This document shows positions 62,761 through 64,000 of a stretch of DNA of 64,000 nt, piece by piece. The stretch lies in contig JAKQOG010000258.1 in the NCBI GenBank assembly GCA_029565395.1, positions 49,063 through 113,062 of the forward strand. The letters are read 5' to 3'. The position numbers and the translations under genes are program-made. The notes under the pieces are model-generated. The model ran no database searches. It saw only the letters and a list, made by a program, of their open reading frames with translations, and was not told where the DNA came from. Positions within the stretch are counted from its first letter, which is position 1, and the number at the start of each line of letters is the position of its first letter. This DNA is from Candidatus Hydrogenedentota bacterium. Lineage in GTDB: Bacteria; Hydrogenedentota; Hydrogenedentia; Hydrogenedentales; CAILVY01.

Positions 62761-62828
62761 GCTTCATTCCTCCGAAAATAGGGTTCACGCCATGGGAATC
62801 ATGCGCGTTTCAATGTAACGGGAGACGT

Positions 62829-62858
62829 ATGTTAGCAAATATCAACGCCTTAAATCAA
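62829..62858 (-). promoter_or_regulatory. Candidate rplM promoter
   Basis: On the minus strand TTGATT (62853-62858), 18 bases, TAACAT (62829-62834), ~68 bases before the rplM ATG. Confidence 0.45.
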
Positions 62859-62880
62859 CTTTACTCTTGTTCTTTTGCAA

Positions 62881-63006
62881 GCAACTGCGAAATAGCCCGT
62901 TTTCTCAAAAGCATACCGGGCACCGGGCAAATTGCTGGCAGTTCGCGGCCAATCTATTGATGGTTAACTTGCCCAGAGGAGAAAAAGGCCTATTCCATAT
63001 ATGGCT
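62881..63006. repeat. MITE-like element, degenerate copy 2
   Basis: 126 bp, same length as the 20846-20972 element. Left end TGCGAAATAG and TTTTCTCAAAAG match copy 1; right end AGAGGAGAAAAA, then GGCCTATTCC matches its inverse arm. The interior has drifted; the terminal inverted repeat is less perfect than in copy 1. Confidence 0.7.
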
Positions 63007-63127
63007 CTTTTAGTTTTTTCCCTTCACTGCCGATATAGAGATATAAGTGCTTGGCCATTTTATGGATTCTTATAATAGTGCGCCAAGTAAATTGTAGACA
63101 ACTCTCTATTAAATTTAAAAAAAACGA

Positions 63128-63156
63128 TTGACAGCAAAGAAAATCTACTTTAATAT
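63128..63156 (+). promoter_or_regulatory. Strong promoter of the Gly-rich gene
   Basis: TTGACA (63128-63133), exactly 17 bases, TAATAT (63151-63156). Transcript start near 63163, leaving a 145-base 5' leader with a stem. Confidence 0.75.
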
Positions 63157-63308
63157 AAAACGCAAGGTACGGAAAAGGCAGACCGTGCAGAAGCCTTTTG
63201 ATTATAAGGCGCGGTTTAACGATGAGTTGGACGGACTATTATTTATTATTTGTTCGTGACTTCTTATCGTAAAGGCATAAATTTTTTACTTTTGGAAGGG
63301 AAGGACTC

Positions 63309-64000
63309 ATGCGCAAGGAAAATTATGTTCTAAGAAGGCATGGCGATGGTGCGTGTTTATTCATTACCGTGTTTTTATTGATTGCCGGGGGATCTTGGGC
63401 CGACATATTTAATCCCATGACGGGCACCTCCTCCGGGGATTTGATTGTCAGCTCAGGCACCCTCTCGATTGACACAGGCCTGTATGTTCCTCCGACCATT
63501 CCGGTGGGAATGATGTACTGGGGAACAAGTCCCATTCATACCGCCCAAGCGGTATATGAAAATGGGGTGCAAGTTTTCAGGTTTGATCATGTGAATATCG
63601 CGCCTGCCGTTACGGTTACGGTCACCGGTCGATGGCCGTTGTCTATTTTGTCTCGAAATGATATGCGGATCGCCACGACGATCAATATTTCAGGCGTGAC
63701 AGGTTCAACAGGATATGTGGCGGGACGGGCAGGCGGCGGCATTGGCGGCGCGGGTGGTTCGGGCGGCGTGGGCGGTAATGGCGGTGATGGTGGCGATGGT
63801 GGTAATGGCGGAAATGGTGGCCGGGGGGGTAATGGCGGCGTTTGGTTCAGTGCCGGACAAGCCGGTGTGGAAGGCAATGATGGAACGCGGGGAGACATTG
63901 GCAATTACGGAGGTGGCGGCAACATAGGCTCTGCTGGCTCTGCCGGCAGTTTTGGATTTAATAATTGGGCCGGCAGCGGTTTTGGTGGTGGTGGGGGCGG
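63309..64000 (+). CDS. Secreted Gly-rich protein (3' partial)
   Basis: At least 230 residues; the frame is open at the window end. GGAAGGGAAGGACTC precedes the ATG, with good ribosome-site fit. Signal peptide ~1-31 (LFITVFLLIAGGSWAD). The next ~100 residues are beta-rich (SGDLIVSSGTLSIDTG, VTVTGRWPLSILSRNDMRI). From ~136 a long Gly-rich block follows with GGxGG, NGGDGGDGG, and NGGRGGNGG units. Such regions form extended or glycine-coil structures in autotransporter-like or filamentous surface proteins. The codon-level repetition is visible (GGTGGC, GGCGGT units). Function unknown; possibly adhesive. Confidence 0.75.
   Translation, partial: MRKENYVLRRHGDGACLFITVFLLIAGGSWADIFNPMTGTSSGDLIVSSGTLSIDTGLYVPPTIPVGMMYWGTSPIHTAQAVYENGVQVFRFDHVNIAPAVTVTVTGRWPLSILSRNDMRIATTINISGVTGSTGYVAGRAGGGIGGAGGSGGVGGNGGDGGDGGNGGNGGRGGNGGVWFSAGQAGVEGNDGTRGDIGNYGGGGNIGSAGSAGSFGFNNWAGSGFGGGGG

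Larger units (their letters stand above)
62761..63308. other. Long intergenic region: rplM promoter, repeat copy 2, promoter and leader of the Gly-rich gene
   Basis: 548 bases. On the minus strand a candidate rplM promoter (62829-62858), then the degenerate inverted-repeat element (62881-63006), a plus-strand promoter (63128-63156) and a ~145-base leader with an AAAAGGC/GCCTTTT stem (63173-63199). No gene seen. Confidence 0.6.

Noticed and set aside
63163..63308. Leader as a cyclic-di-GMP (GEMM) riboswitch
   Set aside because: Stem and GC content suggest structure but the conserved GEMM core is not present.
1..64000. Cohesin partner for the dockerin-like module
   Set aside because: No cohesin-like domain recognised in any window protein; partner, if any, lies elsewhere.

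Overview
The window reads as a chromosomal segment of an uncultured heterotrophic bacterium, most likely Candidatus Hydrogenedentota or a close relative in the PVC/planctomycete-like part of the tree. This rests on recognition, not on a search. The clues are secreted proteins with Glu-Gly-x linkers plus a duplicated LSELLRVIQFFN domain, Tat- or Sec-exported Gfo/Idh/MocA proteins, a DUF1080 protein, a ceramidase-like protein, and abundant short palindromic repeats. The DNA looks moderately GC-rich and gene-dense. No rRNA, tRNA, IS element, phage or CRISPR array was seen. Both ends are inside genes: a Gfo/Idh/MocA protein on the left and a Gly-rich secreted protein on the right.

Layout. 1-9.7 kb: Gfo/Idh/MocA proteins, a HEAT-repeat lipoprotein, a DUF1080 protein, a linker/dockerin-like secreted protein, and a sodium:solute symporter leading a tight four-gene unit with three unknown genes. 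10-15 kb: an AAA_14/DUF4143 ATPase with a palindrome inside its promoter, a methyltransferase and a deacetylase-like secreted protein. 15.3-20.8 kb: two tandem ~895-residue membrane proteins. 21-26.2 kb: a lipoprotein, another Gfo/Idh protein, a URO-D family protein and a secreted beta-propeller protein.

26.3-33.8 kb is the most unusual part. One promoter-led unit encodes a Tat-type protein with a PqqD-like tail, a radical SAM/SPASM enzyme, a 114-residue peptide with 12 cysteines in a 14-residue repeat, and a 1740-residue secreted TPR/beta-helix/PASTA/dockerin-like protein. This looks like an undescribed RiPP-type peptide maturation system joined to a giant surface protein.

34-36.6 kb carries housekeeping genes (aroF, scpB, rluB). 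36.6-47.4 kb holds sugar genes (fucose permease, fucose/arabinose isomerase-type enzyme, GH4 glycosidase, class II aldolase) with pilT, a DegT aminotransferase, ilvE and a tiny zinc-ribbon gene. 47.4-53.6 kb has a B12-binding radical SAM protein, small unknown genes, a FlgT-like protein, a membrane zinc peptidase and a bactofilin. 53.7-56.3 kb has an LRR surface protein built from near-identical 66-bp DNA repeats, preceded by a 22-bp minisatellite and a palindrome-rich gap. 56.3-61.8 kb is a degradation cassette: GH36 alpha-galactosidase, EamA transporter, sialidase and ceramidase-like enzyme. 61.9-64 kb has rplM-rpsI and the start of a Gly-rich secreted protein behind a strong promoter.

Taken together, the segment suggests a scavenger of complex glycans and glycoconjugates (fucose, sialic acid, alpha-galactosides). 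It appears to export many large modular proteins that share one C-terminal calcium-binding-like module.
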